A stretch of 64,000 bases of DNA from Macquaria australasica (taxonomy: Eukaryota > Chordata > Actinopteri > Centrarchiformes > Percichthyidae). Every line of letters starts with the position of its first letter. Position 1 is the stretch's first letter. Below, piece after piece: positions 34,457 to 45,750 of the stretch. Where the stretch lies: contig SEMN01000205.1 of the NCBI GenBank assembly GCA_005408345.1, positions 806,001 to 870,000 of the forward strand, in the 5' to 3' direction. The notes beneath the pieces were generated by a model, which saw nothing but the letters and a program-made list of their open reading frames with translations, was not told where the DNA came from and made no database searches. The position numbers were made by a program, and so were the translations under genes.

Positions 34457-35784
34457 GCACAGGCTGACAGGGTGCTAAATGGCACAGTAGATGTGTGTTG
34501 CCATTAGGGCACCTTCGGTTGATAGACGACCATCTCAAAAGCTCTGAATAGCCTACTTTGATGCACTATGATTACATGCTTAAATAATGAAAAACAATCA
34601 GTCAACTTCGGATATAACCTTAGAAACTACTGTAGCAATCTCGCCAATAAACACGAATGTCCACTGGTTGTATAAAGTTTACGAATACATTGGTTTATAG
34701 AAATTAAAAAAATAAATTGCGACTGACACATTGCGCTTATTCTCGGTAATGTTGCCGCTGCTAGCACTAGCCATAAGCGGGTGTAGCTTAAACATTTAGG
34801 TTATGCATAGCGCTGGCAGCTGACGTTATTTTAGTACTCCCGCACTGTCGATTGTAGTCGAGCATTGGGACGTACAGTCATGTTTCTTTCTGCCTCTTGC
34901 CTGCTGCTGCTGCTTTAGCGCCACACACTGCACAGTGTTAAAGTCAAGCATGACAGCTATGACTTGTGTCAACATCAATACCACAGCGCCCCCAGCTGCA
35001 TATCTGCTGTAGATGCATTGCCACTGCTTTATTACAGCACCGTGCTAAAACCACACATGAACGATTAGTCTAAAACGATGCACAGTGTCGACTAGTGGTT
35101 TTAATACTCGACTACTCTGTGAAACCCCTAATTGCCATGGGAACAAATTGACAGTTTGTCCAGGGCAGGTCCCCTATCCTCAGAGAGTAATGTGATTATG
35201 ATTCTGTTCTACTTGCATAGCCGCCTCAAACTGTCTCATTTACTTGGCATATCCAGAGTGATGTATGACAGAGGTTAGCTCGTACTGTACAGTATGTAAA
35301 AAAAAAAACTTTCTCCCCTGAATCCCTCCTGACTGCTCAGGGAAATATTGCTATCTTTGCTGAAGTACTTACATGTTTTTTAAAGCTGCACCAGTCAATA
35401 TCTTGAACAATGAGTCAAATGATTATGTATAATGTGAAAGGTGTCGCTTGTAGTGACGAACCCACTGAGAATTATCACCCAACTCTGCATTTCCCCTCAG
35501 CTCTACAGAGCTTTTTAGCCTCTTTTAGCTCATTGTTTTGCTCTCATTAACCTTATTTCCAGCCGCAGCAGGCAACTGTTTTCAGTTATCATTCACACAG
35601 CTGCTAGAGGTGTTTGTGACTTAGGCATAGACATTATGTAGTTTTCAGGCATTTGAACAAATGACTTTTGGAAGGACAGTCTCAGAAAACTCCACGTACA
35701 CTACCTGCCACACAGACACAGACCTGCAGACTAGCTCAACATAGCTAATGTCAGGAACAGCTATCGAGATAGCTCTGCCTCGAT
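33801..35784. other. Non-coding stretch with microsatellites
   Basis: A (CT)n run at 34145-34186 and a (GT)n run at 34417-34452. 34850-35135 includes GTCGACTAGTGGTTTTAATA and CTCGACTACTCTGTGAAACC, which resembles the ends of fish hAT elements (from memory) but has no clear partner end. 35150-35280 and 35380-35760 are less AT-rich and may include old mobile-element sequence. No gene. Confidence 0.4.
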
Positions 35785-35826
35785 AAGCCATCTAGGCAGC
35801 AGGGGAAGGACCCAAATGCAGACAGA
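35785..35826 (-). mobile_element. LTR end fragment, same family as 50044-50455
   Basis: GCCATCTAGGCAGCAGGGGA followed by AGGACCCAAATGCAGACAG matches the left end of the inverted LTR at 50047-50092 with one or two differences. Only about 40 bases are recognisable. Confidence 0.5.
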
Positions 35827-38208
35827 TGCAGAAAAAAGGCAATTTGCATATTGTTTTTCATACATTCAAAATAGCATAAAAAGTTTAGAAAGTGTGATTA
35901 TTAAAAATAGACTGGATAATGAAGACTGCCTGTGTCTGTCTTCATTATCCTTCTGTTTATTCATGCAAAACCACATTATCTATGGGCTCATTACTGTAAC
36001 ATGGTGGCCTTACCTTAATTCCCCCTGTATGGAAACATGGCACTAATAATTAGTGATGAATTTCAGATAAAGCCACAGCAAATCTGGAGTTTAGGCAAAT
36101 TATTAGGGTAGTTAATGTGTTTATATAGCAGGCCCCGGGGCTTTCCTTCTCACCTACTCCCACTTCTTCTTTTAGCTTTACAAAACAGACATATTAATCT
36201 TTGATTCCTCATGGTGACTGATGTTTTACAACAATAGAACCTTTGCATTGTTTAGCCTGTTTTGTCTCGCTGCTGGCAATTTTAAAACCTGGGACCTTTG
36301 AGGTGAGCTTGATAACCACTACACTGAGGAAAATTTGCTGATATAGTCCAAAATTATTGAAAATCTAGGCAGAACTGCAGTTTTGTTTTGGCCGAGAAAA
36401 TAATTTGAAAATGTGTAGACTTTGAGAAGGGTTCCAGACAGAGGAATGTAGCGAGGATTTAATTTATTTAAATCAAACTGAAATAAAGAGAAAAGTTGCA
36501 AAGAGATAACAGGATATGAAAATCTCAAAATGGTCACATACAGACAGTACAGCTCACCCTCACCACACCAAAGCCAAGACAGGTTGTCAGCCTCTAATGT
36601 TTATGGTTTATGGCTGCTGTCACTTAAATCCATGAAACAAAATCAGCAACTGTGTCTGAATCTAGTATAAAATTTGTCATCTGATCTCTCCAAGTTATGC
36701 ACCTTATGTGCTGAATCCATCCCATCATTTAGACATGAGGCCCTGCTGCCAGAAGATGGAGATGTTTTCTATCAAATATCTCAGACCCTCTGACAGGTCA
36801 GAGAAATCCACTACCTCTGTTTAGACTCATGAGCTGTTTTCATTCTTTGTGGCATTTCATCTCAGTTCTTCAACAAGTATAACCACCAAATTAACATTGA
36901 GAGTAGCCTATATATGTGTGTATATGTATTACGTTTGTCTTTCTCAGAGAATAAGCAGCAGCTGGTAGGAAAATTGATGTGCATTGAAATATAATCGAGT
37001 GAAAAGAGTGATTGTTGTAAAACATACCGTAAGTAGCTCTCTTCCAGTTTTAAAGGGTAAAGACTGTAAAAGTACTAGATTTTGTGTGTGCAGCAGGACA
37101 ATGTGTGACAACCTCATAAGAGGATGTAAAGACTGAGTGGGGGAGTTAACATCATCCATATTGACATGTGGATGATGTATAATAAGATTACAACATATAC
37201 AGCACAAATGGGTGAAACGTGGTTTGTTCATTATTTGTTTATTGTGTGTCCAGTGTGTGTGTGTATATATATATATCCTATTGTTTGTGAGTGTGTGTGT
37301 GTGTGTGTATGTGTGTGTGTGTGTGTGTACACACATACACACACACTAAATTTTAAAGGCATGGTTAGCTTGGTGTCAAATTTATATGGTTACAGGTGAC
37401 ATTAGCACTTAGGTCTTACTTGATAATCCACTTACCTCTAGATTTTAAGGTTTGAGAACTTAAAGTTATGCATTGCATGTTCTATGAGTTTTATGATACC
37501 AGCACTTATCAAATTTTATTTAATATATAACACTGGAATCTCATGAGAACTTACACTCTAAATTTTAGGAGTGTAGCCATTGTAAATGAATTTTGAGGCT
37601 AACCTTGCTTTCAGCTATCTTTTCTACCTGCTTGGTCACCCTATATATGTTTAAACATTGTGTGTTACGTTTTTGCCTTATGTTTAACTTCTAATTTACT
37701 AATTATTAGGTCATTTTTCCCAGGCAAATGCTTAATACCATCATGTCAATCTTAATCCATCATCAATCTTACATCGTCTGCATTGAGCATTTCCATTTTC
37801 TACTCATAATTAGTGCAATACTTACAACTTTTACTTAATTTCTGTGCCTCTGCCCTAACCCTAACCTCTTAGAAGCAGACTACATTGATTAGTACATTTT
37901 CTAATCCTATATGTGCCCCATTCCTACTCCCTACCCCTAACCTCATTAATATTTCTGAAATTTATTACCAGCTTTATTCAAATAGTTAAAGACTTCCCTC
38001 CTAAACCTAACCTCTGGGAGTTAGTTATGTTGGTTATTATATTTTTTCAAGACTTCACTCAACTTCCAAGGAGCTTCCTAAGAGTAAGCCTACAGCCCCT
38101 GCTTCTCCTTATCCTCCTGTTCTATCCCCTACTTCCCGTCCTTCTTCTCCTCCTCATAACTTTAAAGTTAGAGGTTAATAAGAAAAAGCTCGAGTGGTTA
38201 TCCATTAA
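35827..38208. other. Non-coding stretch with GT microsatellites
   Basis: GT/AT-type runs at 37252-37276 and 37286-37345. 36560-36830 is a less AT-rich, non-repetitive block that could hold conserved non-coding sequence. Two CCCTAACC-type words near 37855 are isolated and not telomeric repeats. No gene recognised. Confidence 0.4.
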
Positions 38209-38757
38209 ATGGATGAAAACATGAAATTACTTACTTCACAATGTTATACTCAGACAGCGTCCCCTAACTATTCCTTGAATATAGTACAGAACAGTGACAA
38301 CTTAGCACCTGAGATTGATTTCAACTTGATTATGGAGGATAGCTTCTCAACACAACACCAGGTAAATGCAGTTTATTCAACGTGGCAATTCCATCCAATG
38401 ATAGCATTTCTCTTGGTCCCTCTCCAGATGGTTTGGCAGTGGACGGGACGCTGGTTGAGTGGTTTAAACAAGAACACCCAACACCTTGACTCTGTGGGGG
38501 ACTGCATGATGATGGATGTAACTTCTGAAAAGCAAGATGATATAAGTGACATCCAATCTGAAACCCCGTTGGCTCCTGTTCTGTTGGGTGGCCCCCTACA
38601 GGTATCTGTCTTCCCACCGCGTTCTGAACCCACAGTACATCCTCATGCCAATAGGAAAATCCAAGATTGGATACTTAAGGTGGAGAAACCTGTCTTGATA
38701 ATAGGAGACTCAAATCTTGCCAGAATCCCAGTTTTCACAGACCCTGAACATCAAGTA
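38209..38757 (+). pseudogene. SGNH/GDSL-like ORF, 5' part, cut by the L2 insertion
   Basis: An open frame whose C-terminal part reads HANRKIQDWILKVEKPVLII then GDSNLARIPVFTDPEHQ. GDSN followed by a basic and hydrophobic stretch is the first (nucleophile Ser) block of SGNH-type hydrolases as found in some fish mobile-element proteins. The frame continues after the L2 element at 43303 with DSFPGATCYHVIGV, the next conserved block, so one ORF has been split. I do not know which element this ORF belongs to. Upstream residues (38209-38560) are not recognisable. Confidence 0.5.
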
Positions 38758-38891
38758 ATAATAATAATAATAATAATAATAATCTTTATTTATAGAGCAC
38801 TTTTCTAAAACAAAGTTTTACAAAACTTTACAAAGTGCTTCACACAAGGCAACAACTTCACAACAAGCAGATCATAACATTTTACAATAAA

Positions 38892-40744
38892 TTAATAACA
38901 AATAAAATAAAAACAAATGAATAAATAAAAACAAATAAAACAAGAAAACAAATAAAACCAGCAAAAACTGTAGTCAATAAAATCAAGAAAAATTAGGAAA
39001 GCTCTCAGATAAAAGTATGTTTTAAGAAAAGATTTAAAAGAGGTCACTGATTCTGCTGACCTGATTTCATCAGGCAGCTCGTTCCAGAGCTTTGGGGCTC
39101 TGACTGCAACTGCTCTGTCACCCCTAGTTTTCAGCCTTGCTTCGGGAACAGATAAAAGACCTCTGCCCGAGGATCTCAGGCTACGTACTGGCTTGTATGC
39201 TACTAGGAGGTCAGACATGTAGGATGGAGACAGGCCATGGAGAGCCTTAAAAGTCAACAGTAAAATCTTAAAATCTATTCTAAAAAATACTGGGAGCCAA
39301 TGCAAGGAGGCTAAAACAGGTGTAATGTGGTCACTTCTCTTGGATCTTGTTAAAAGCCTGGCAGCTGAGTTCTGTACAGTCTGGAGCCGATTAATAGATT
39401 TTTGGTTAAGGGAGGTGAAAAGGCTGTTGCAGTAGTCTAGATGTGAGGAGATGATGGCATGTAAAATGGTCTCTGTCATTAAAAGATAGAATTGATCGTA
39501 TTTTGGCAATATTTCTAAGATGATAATAACAAGACTGCACAAGTTTTGTTGTGTGCTGCTCAAAGCCTAAGGTACTGTCAAACCAAACGCCAAGGTTCTT
39601 TGCAACAGGCTTGATGTGTCCCAACAGGGAACCCGCTGATGGCAAGATTTGTTTTGTTAGGTTGAGGGCCAATTACAACAATCTCTGTTTTGCTGGAGTT
39701 AAGCTGCAGAAAATTTTGTGACATCCAGTTTTTGATATCGCATAGGCAGTCATGTATTGAACTCAGCATGCCAGGATCAGTGGCTCTAACGGGCAGGTAG
39801 ATCTGCGTGTCATCGGCATAACAATGGAAGGAAACACCATGTTTCTGGATAATATGTCCCAAGGGAAGCATGTACAGAGAAAATAAAATTGGTCCTAACA
39901 CTGACCCCTGAGGGACACCATACTTGACAGGAGCATAAGATGACATGTGGTTATTAATAGAGGCATAAAACCTCCTGTTTAACAGGTATGAAGAGAACCA
40001 TTTTAAGGCTGTTCCAGATATTCCTACCCAGTCCCTCAGCCTGTCTAATAGAATGATGTGATCGACCGTATCAAAGGCAGCGCTAAGGTCCAGAAGAACA
40101 AGGACTGAGCACATCCCATTATCAGCGGCCATTAAAAGGTCATTAGTCACCCTGAGCAGGGCGGTCTCAGTGCTATGATGCTTGCGAAAACCGGATTGGA
40201 ATTTTTCAATAATGTTATTGTTTTCTGCTGTTAAAAGCAACTGCTTGGACACATATTTCTCTAAAATTCTTGATATAAAAAGGTAGTTTTGAGATTGGTC
40301 TGTAGTTTTGAGGTAGGGTAGGATCCAGCCCAGGCTTTTTTAAAAGAGGTTGTACACATGCGGTTTTAAAATAATCTGGGACACAACCATAAGATAAAGA
40401 ACTGTTAAAAACTGACAACAGACAGGGCCTGATAGATTCAATGATTTTCAGAAGAAATTTTGTTGGTATTACATCAACTAGACTGGAGGACATTTTCATA
40501 TGCGATGTTATTTCTAAAAGCTCAGACAAAGACATAGGAGTAAAATTATTTAAAGTGTTCTGTAGTGGGTGGTGGATTTTAGAGTATGTGCTGATAGGGG
40601 TAACAGAAGCTTTACTTTATCAATGAAGTAAATTAAAAAAATTTCACAATCAGCGTCACTTTCCGCTGGGGCACAGGGAGGGGTCGGATTTACCAGCTGA
40701 TCAACGGTCTTAAATAGTAGTCTGGGGTTATTGCTGATGGGCAG
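38892..40744 (-). pseudogene. L2 ORF2 reverse transcriptase, frameshifted
   Basis: Polymerase pieces lie in at least four frames: 40756-40550 (FKTVDQLVNPTPPC), 40535-40215 (ACVQPLLKKPGLDPTLPQNY then RPISKLPF), 40252-39578 with FQSGFRKHHSTETALL, LLDLSAAFDTVDHIIL (motif A), YGVPQGSVLGPILFSLYM (motif B) and HCYADDTQIYLP (motif C), then 39672-39406 and 39563-38892 (SHLDYCNSLF, ARLLTRSKRSDHITPVLASL and HWLPVFFRIDFKILLL). Frame changes near 40545, 40235, 39610 and 39540 show it is dead. Catalytic Asp residues themselves are present. Confidence 0.85.
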
Positions 40745-41601
40745 AGAACTATGCATTTATGGTCAGACACACTCATGTCTTTTAATTCCACGGCGGGAAC
40801 TCTCACACCCAGGGTAAAAACCAAGTCCAAGGTATGGCCACGATTATGTGTCCGTCCACAAACGTACTGTTTAAGGTTAAAAGATGTAGTGATGTTTAAA
40901 AAATTGGCAGCATGGATGTTTGAGGAGTCATCAACATGAATATTAAAATCACCACAAAGAACAATTCTATCATATTTTAAAACAAGTGTTGATAAAAATT
41001 CAGGGAGTTCTACTAAAAAGCTGCTGATAGATTTTGGGGGACGATAGATTAAGGCAAATAAGATTGGGTGGAGACCTTCTAGTTTAAACAGGAGAACTTC
41101 AAAGGAAGAAAATTCGCTACATGGTAACTGATGGCATTTGAGACGCTTCCTATAAACACTCACTAGGCCACCACCGCGACCACTGTTCCTGGGTTTGCTA
41201 AAACAGTCATATTGTGGAGGACATAGTTCAATAAGCTGGTAGTGATCCTTAGTTTGTATCCAAGATTCAGTTAAAAACATGATATCTAAGTTGGCAGATA
41301 AAATAAAATCATTCAGGATAAAAGTTTTACTGGTAAGCGATCTCACATTAAAAAGTGCCATTTTCAGTATAATTGCGCTGGGAGCTGTAATTGATGAAGA
41401 GGCAGTGGCTGTTGGTGGGACAGTCGCACAGATGATGTACTGAAGATTGTTTTTGTTAATCTGCTTAGCGGTGCAAAGGGGACGAGGAACCCTATTTGTT
41501 ACAACAGTCTTAATAGGGTAATGAACTGGTGAAGTTGTTGGGGATAAGGAAGAACAATAGGGGGTGCTAATACCCAGGTCAGTAGATTGAGGTGGAACCA
41601 C
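40745..41601 (-). pseudogene. L2 ORF2 endonuclease domain
   Basis: APE-type endonuclease with LFNVRSLTSKT (first block), IMFLTESWIQ (catalytic Glu), YRPPKS, LCGDFNIHVDDSS and THNRGHTLDLVFT, then VSDHKCIV (Asp-His). It nicks the target to prime reverse transcription. At about 40747 the frame jumps directly into sequence that belongs just before the polymerase (SSLPISNNPRLLFKTVDQL in another frame). Compared with usual L2 proteins a linker of very roughly 130 residues is missing. An internal deletion is the simplest explanation. Confidence 0.8.
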
Positions 41602-41649
41602 AGAAGAAGAAGAGTGGGTTTCAGATGGGTATGACTGAGATGTAAACAG

Positions 41650-43077
41650 TCAATCACGTGGATGAGACAGCACCATGTGTTGTATATTAGCGGACAGCAT
41701 CCGAGTACCTGATATGTTTGGGTGGATACCGTCCCTATTAAAAAGAGACAGACAATTCCAGAACAGGTTAAAATTGTCAATAAAACCCATGTGGGCTCTA
41801 TATGCGGACTGCAGCCAAGTATGAAGACTTAGGAGTTTGCTAAAGCGGCCAGTACCGCGGCCTACTGTGGGAATGGGCCCTGAGATAAAAACAGACTTTC
41901 CACAGTGCATTAGGACGTTAAAAAGATGGTTAAAATCAGATTTGGTCAACTCAGACTTTTGAAGAGCTGTGTCGTTTGTTCCCACGTGGACTATTACTCT
42001 TCTGATTGAGGACGGGAGTGATGGCAGTAAATCCTTGAGCTTTTTTCGAATGTCAGAGGCTGTGGCACCGGGGAAACAGTGTGTGGATGCATTGAAGAAG
42101 CGGACATTCCTAGTTATGGAGTCACCGATAATCAGTGTTGAGGGAGAGAAGAGCGGCCGAGGGGGTGTAGGCTGGGCTCTGTCAGAACCTAATGGGGCAC
42201 ATTCAGCATGCACACACGCGTTCACCGGCTGAGACTGGATGGTCGTAGCCGGGGACTGCTGCAGCGAGCAAGCGGGGTGCCCTGCTGTTCCTGAACGAAT
42301 GAGACCTCCAGAACTTCTCCAGATCACGGCCTCCTTCTGTAATCTGTGGCGAGAGGAGGAGGGGTGCTTCACCGCTGGAAGGGGTCCTTTGCTTTGTTTT
42401 CCTGTGCTGGGCTGGCGAATCCTCAAGGCAGCGCCCGCAGGTGGTGGAGGGGAGACGGCAGCACCAGAAGGCGTTACATCCAGGTCCGGCGAAGTCGGGA
42501 CCACAGCGGCATCCGATGGATGGACTGGAGCCTCATCAGGCAGAACTGCAAAGCGGTTTGACAGCTCCAGGCGAAGCCGTGATGTTGCTGCACCTGAGCA
42601 GTTCCTGCCACCGCGAACTACCTCGGACCAGGATGGTAGCGTCCAAAGGTTGGTCCGATTAGGTGTGGAGGTAAGAACTGGGGCCTTGGGTCTAGCTCCT
42701 GTTCGAACCCACTCAGCACCTGGCTGAGCCGGGACCACCGCCGACGGAATGACAGCACACGGCTCCACAGCTATACTCGACACATCAGATAGTCTATTCT
42801 CCACAGCTACAGGGCTCTTCACCTTGGCACCAGGTACGGCCCTGGCTCCGGCACTGGTCGATGCCATGGAAGAGTGGCGGCAGAGTCCGAGGCCGCGGCC
42901 TGTGACAGCCGGGAGGGCAAGGGATGCCTGCATGTGCGAGATGTGTTTGGACTGGGCCAATGCGACCGATAGAAAACTGTCGATCAATTTTTCCTTTTCC
43001 CGGATTTTATTCTCCAGCCGGTGGATGTTACCCTCCAGTCGTGAGTAAGACAGATTGCAGTTCTCACACACAGCCAT
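41650..43077 (-). CDS. L2 ORF1 protein with coiled coil and SGNH esterase domain, 475 aa
   Basis: An uninterrupted 475-codon ORF1. The N-terminus has CENC followed by a heptad-like SRLEGNIHRLENKIREKEKL, a probable coiled coil for oligomerisation. The middle (about 60-300) is low-complexity Ala/Pro/Ser-rich. The C-terminal part is an SGNH hydrolase: TLIIGDSITRN at about 312-322 (nucleophile Ser), FPGATASDI (oxyanion Gly region), VHVGTNDTA at about 364-372 (Asn block) and NRDGIHPNISG at about 449-459 (Asp and His of the triad). All four blocks look intact. Esterase-type ORF1 proteins are known in zebrafish L2 elements and bind RNA/membranes; the role here is inferred from that family. Confidence 0.85.
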   Translation of the reverse strand: MAVCENCNLSYSRLEGNIHRLENKIREKEKLIDSFLSVALAQSKHISHMQASLALPAVTGRGLGLCRHSSMASTSAGARAVPGAKVKSPVAVENRLSDVSSIAVEPCAVIPSAVVPAQPGAEWVRTGARPKAPVLTSTPNRTNLWTLPSWSEVVRGGRNCSGAATSRLRLELSNRFAVLPDEAPVHPSDAAVVPTSPDLDVTPSGAAVSPPPPAGAALRIRQPSTGKQSKGPLPAVKHPSSSRHRLQKEAVIWRSSGGLIRSGTAGHPACSLQQSPATTIQSQPVNACVHAECAPLGSDRAQPTPPRPLFSPSTLIIGDSITRNVRFFNASTHCFPGATASDIRKKLKDLLPSLPSSIRRVIVHVGTNDTALQKSELTKSDFNHLFNVLMHCGKSVFISGPIPTVGRGTGRFSKLLSLHTWLQSAYRAHMGFIDNFNLFWNCLSLFNRDGIHPNISGTRMLSANIQHMVLSHPRD

Positions 43078-43302
43078 GTTTGTATGTCTGTAGCTAAACA
43101 GTCAGTGTAACACGCAGCAGCACAAGAGTCAAACGCCAAGTAGAGTAGGCAAAGTTACCGGTGGCTAGCTTACCACCAGCTGCTAACTCCAATGGCCCAG
43201 TTCAGCGTGCGACCAGTTCAGGTTGTTTCCTGAACACTAACATCTCCAGGGACTGACTCAAGACCCACTTTAAGAACAGCCGTGACATACCAGCTGAAAG
43301 TA

Positions 43303-43370
43303 GATAGCTTTCCTGGTGCTACTTGCTACCATGTAATTGGAGTCTTAAAACTTAAACCGTATCCACAAGT
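43303..43370 (+). pseudogene. SGNH/GDSL-like ORF, continuation after the L2 insertion
   Basis: The bases directly after the right-hand AAGTA encode DSFPGATCYHVIGVLKLKPY in the frame that continues ...DPEHQV at 38757. The later catalytic blocks (Asn and Asp-x-x-His) are not seen, and the frame degenerates into CCTAACC-rich sequence, so the ORF is also truncated here. Confidence 0.5.
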
Positions 43371-44099
43371 AGACATAAAAAAAGACTCCCTAACCTTTTC
43401 CCTAACCTTAACCTCTTTAAAAAAAAAAATCAATAAATCAATCAATAAAACTCTAACCCTAAGTTTACTGTCATCGGCTGTTTCTTAACTAATTATATCT
43501 TTCCTAACCTTAACTTATTTGGAGTAAGCAATATTTACCTGCTGTACCCTATTATTATTGGACCTCAGTTGAAGTTTTAAATAATATATATTTCTCCACA
43601 TTTTGAAATCCCCCCATCCCCCCCTTTTTCATATTAATTATTAATTTTTATTTTTTAGGGCTTATATATTGGAAACTGTTCCTGTACCAAAAATAACTAG
43701 CAACAAGATTAAGACCTGAGCCAATACAAATTCATGACTCTTGAGACATGATTATAGCCCCCCTAACCTAACCCTAGTTTTGAATGGGAGTCTATGGTAG
43801 TTATGTGAAATATTGACTGTACCCCACTCATAACAGGAAATCGCACCCCGTATCCAATGAACGGGAAATGGGAAAGGGGAAATCTCCTTGAGGTGGCTCA
43901 AAACTTTCAATACACCGGGATCCACATACCCCTCATCAAAGTACAATACAACATTAGGATGTTGAACCACATCATCAAGAGCACCAACCAACATATAACA
44001 CGGGCAAAGCAATTTGGCAACACTGGAAAGCTTTTTTAGGCTTAACGACGCCCTACCAACCCCATCAACTACTGGGGTATATATCAAATACTGACTCAG
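43371..44099. other. Non-coding stretch, CCTAAC-rich
   Basis: Contains CCTAACC/CTAACCCTAA words near 43388, 43450 and 43764 that are scattered rather than tandem. The minus-strand frame at 44087-43752 is antisense to degraded Penelope-element flank and is not recognisable. Confidence 0.35.
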
Positions 44100-44604
44100 T
44101 AATCAACCTGGCCACATCCTTCAGTCTTTCAACATCCCACCTCCAACTACTAAAGAAGTGCTTCTCCTTCATCCCCACATTGACAATGTTCCCTGACATT
44201 CACTAATCTCTGGTGGGCCATGTACAACAGTACCACAGAAGGCTGAAATTAGCTACTTACTACGAACATTCAGACAAAACGGACATCCCACCTTTCCATC
44301 TCAAATCCAGCTGGGAGCCACAGGATGATGGCCTTCCAGACCAACTTCCAACACTGATCAAAAGGGACAAAAGAGATTTAACCCACATAAAACATCAACC
44401 CGAAAAAACAAATCTCACCAAAACAGAAGAGGAGTCCTTTTGAGATGTAAGGGCCCTAACCACTGTCATTAAACCAGTCATCATGGACATGAAAGAGTAT
44501 GTCCAGAGCCCCAATGCCAACTGCAGGACACAACATATTACCAACGAGTTGACAAAAACATATACCCACAGACAGCAAAACGCATTAACCTCATCATAGA
44601 CCAA

Positions 44605-45294
44605 TTGGTTATCAACAAATACCTCTCCAGATCACAAGCCATGTACCTTAAGGGACAAACACCCCCTCGCCCAAGGTACTTCTATCTCCTTCCCAAGATC
44701 CATAAATGGCCAGAATCTTTGCTGGTTCCCCACAAAATTCCCACAGGTGGTCCAATAATCTTGGACTGCAGGAGTGAATCCTATGGCACAGCAGAATTTA
44801 TTGATCATTTCCTCAACCATTTTTCCATCAAACACTCAAGCTACATCATGGACACCAATGACTTCATTGTCAAGGTTAAGTTCCTATCTCTGCCTGAACA
44901 TTGCCTACTGTTCTCCATGGACATAGAAAGCCTTTACACCAACATTGACACACATATGGGGATGAAAGGAGTTCAAACAGCCTTGAACAAATACCTGGAC
45001 ACATCACATCTGGACAAGTATTTGCTGGAACTCTTACACATCCACCTAACATGCAATGACTTTGAATTCAATGGACAGAACTTCCTACAAACAAAAGGCA
45101 CAGCCATGGGCAAGCGTTTTTCACCGGCTGACGCCAACATATATTTGGCGGAATGGGAAGAATCGGCATTCCAGAAATGCCCCGAACTACCAATCATCTA
45201 CCTTCATTATCTGGATGACATCTGGGGTACTCCAGGGAGGAATTTCAACATTTTGTTGACATCCTCAACAATCACCATGCCTCCATCAACATAA
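44605..45294 (+). pseudogene. Penelope-like reverse transcriptase, 229-codon frame
   Basis: The frame shows YLLPKIHKWPES (diagnostic early block), GGPIILDCRSESYGTAEFI, LLFSMDIESLYTNIDTHMG (motif A with catalytic Asp), LQTKGTAMGKRFSPADANIY (motif B) and YLHYLDDIWG (motif C, Asp pair). Relatives of this polymerase group cluster near telomerase reverse transcriptase. The frame is lost after FNILLTS at about 45280, where the thumb and connection should continue. Diverged positions include GKRFSPA where GKRFAPA-type sequence is usual. The first Met is not the native start; coding sequence continues upstream in other frames. Confidence 0.8.
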
Positions 45295-45382
45295 AGGATT
45301 AAGGGTGAAGCCAATACTCCGTGACATAGAAGGTCACAAACCTCCCAAATCAGAGGACCACTGGTGATAATCAGCCACCAGA

Positions 45383-45634
45383 ATGGTACACAATTCTTGG
45401 CACAACCGGGCATCAACCTCCTATCCACCAACTGTTTGCCACATTTGTGGCAATGCAATAGGTAAACAATATGTGGGAGAGACCCGAAACTCCATACAGA
45501 CAAGACTATATGCCCACCGACACAACATCCACAGAGGAAGGAAAAATGAAACACCCTTGGTTCAACACTTCCAAAACCATGGTCTGAATAATCTCACTGT
45601 CGTGGGTTTGGAGAGCAAAGCAGGATGGTCCTGA
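45383..45634 (+). pseudogene. Penelope-like GIY-YIG endonuclease domain
   Basis: CHICGNAIGKQYVGETRNSI then QTRLYAHRHNIHRG is the core of a GIY-YIG nuclease, with the Tyr-Val-Gly strand, the following Glu/Arg and a His-rich helix. PLVQHFQNHGLNNLTVVGLE follows. In Penelope-like elements this domain sits C-terminal to the polymerase and cleaves target DNA. Here it is in a different frame from the polymerase and ends at a stop after SKAGWS at 45634; related residues (ERNLIRKLDSASPKGLN) continue in another frame to about 45705. Confidence 0.75.
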
Positions 45635-45750
45635 GGGGAACAAAGATGTGCAGAACGTAACTTGATCCGGAAACTTGACAGTGCATCCCCAAAGGGCCTG
45701 AACAAGGCCCGGGGAAATCTGCCCCACCCTCAACACCACACTGAGTACAC

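Larger units (their letters stand above)
38758..43297 (-). mobile_element. Near-complete L2-clade LINE with esterase-type ORF1
   Basis: A 4540-base non-LTR element in reverse orientation. The 3' end is an (ATT)n tail (AAT repeats at 38758-38783) beside CTTTATTTATAGAGCAC. The 5' end, at TTCAGCTGGTATGTCACGG on the minus strand, follows a 5' UTR of about 220 bases. The flanks carry AAGTA at 38753-38757 and 43298-43302, a 5-base target duplication. ORF1 is intact; ORF2 is broken by an internal deletion and frameshifts. The YADDTQIYL polymerase motif and the ORF1 type place it in the L2 clade (CR1 group). Confidence 0.85.
44100..45750 (+). mobile_element. Penelope-like element, degraded
   Basis: Ordered parts of a Penelope-like retroelement: an N-terminal KCFSFIPTLTMFPDIH block near 44155-44205, the polypeptide HVQQYHRRLKLATYYE at 44213-44443, the reverse transcriptase at 44605-45294 and a GIY-YIG nuclease at 45383-45634. 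Stops (e.g. 44441) and a frameshift between polymerase and nuclease show it is not coding-competent. Penelope elements lack APE nucleases and LTR-type integrases and use the GIY-YIG domain instead; the presence of both domains in order makes the call secure. Exact ends were not found. Confidence 0.8.

Noticed and set aside
37850..37870. CCCTAACCC words, also near 43450 and 43764, as interstitial telomere repeats
   Set aside because: Only one or two imperfect units at each place, mixed with unrelated CCTAACC-type words, so there is no telomeric array.
41969..43048. Plus-strand open frames over the L2 ORF1
   Set aside because: Antisense to the intact esterase ORF1, which has clear catalytic motifs.
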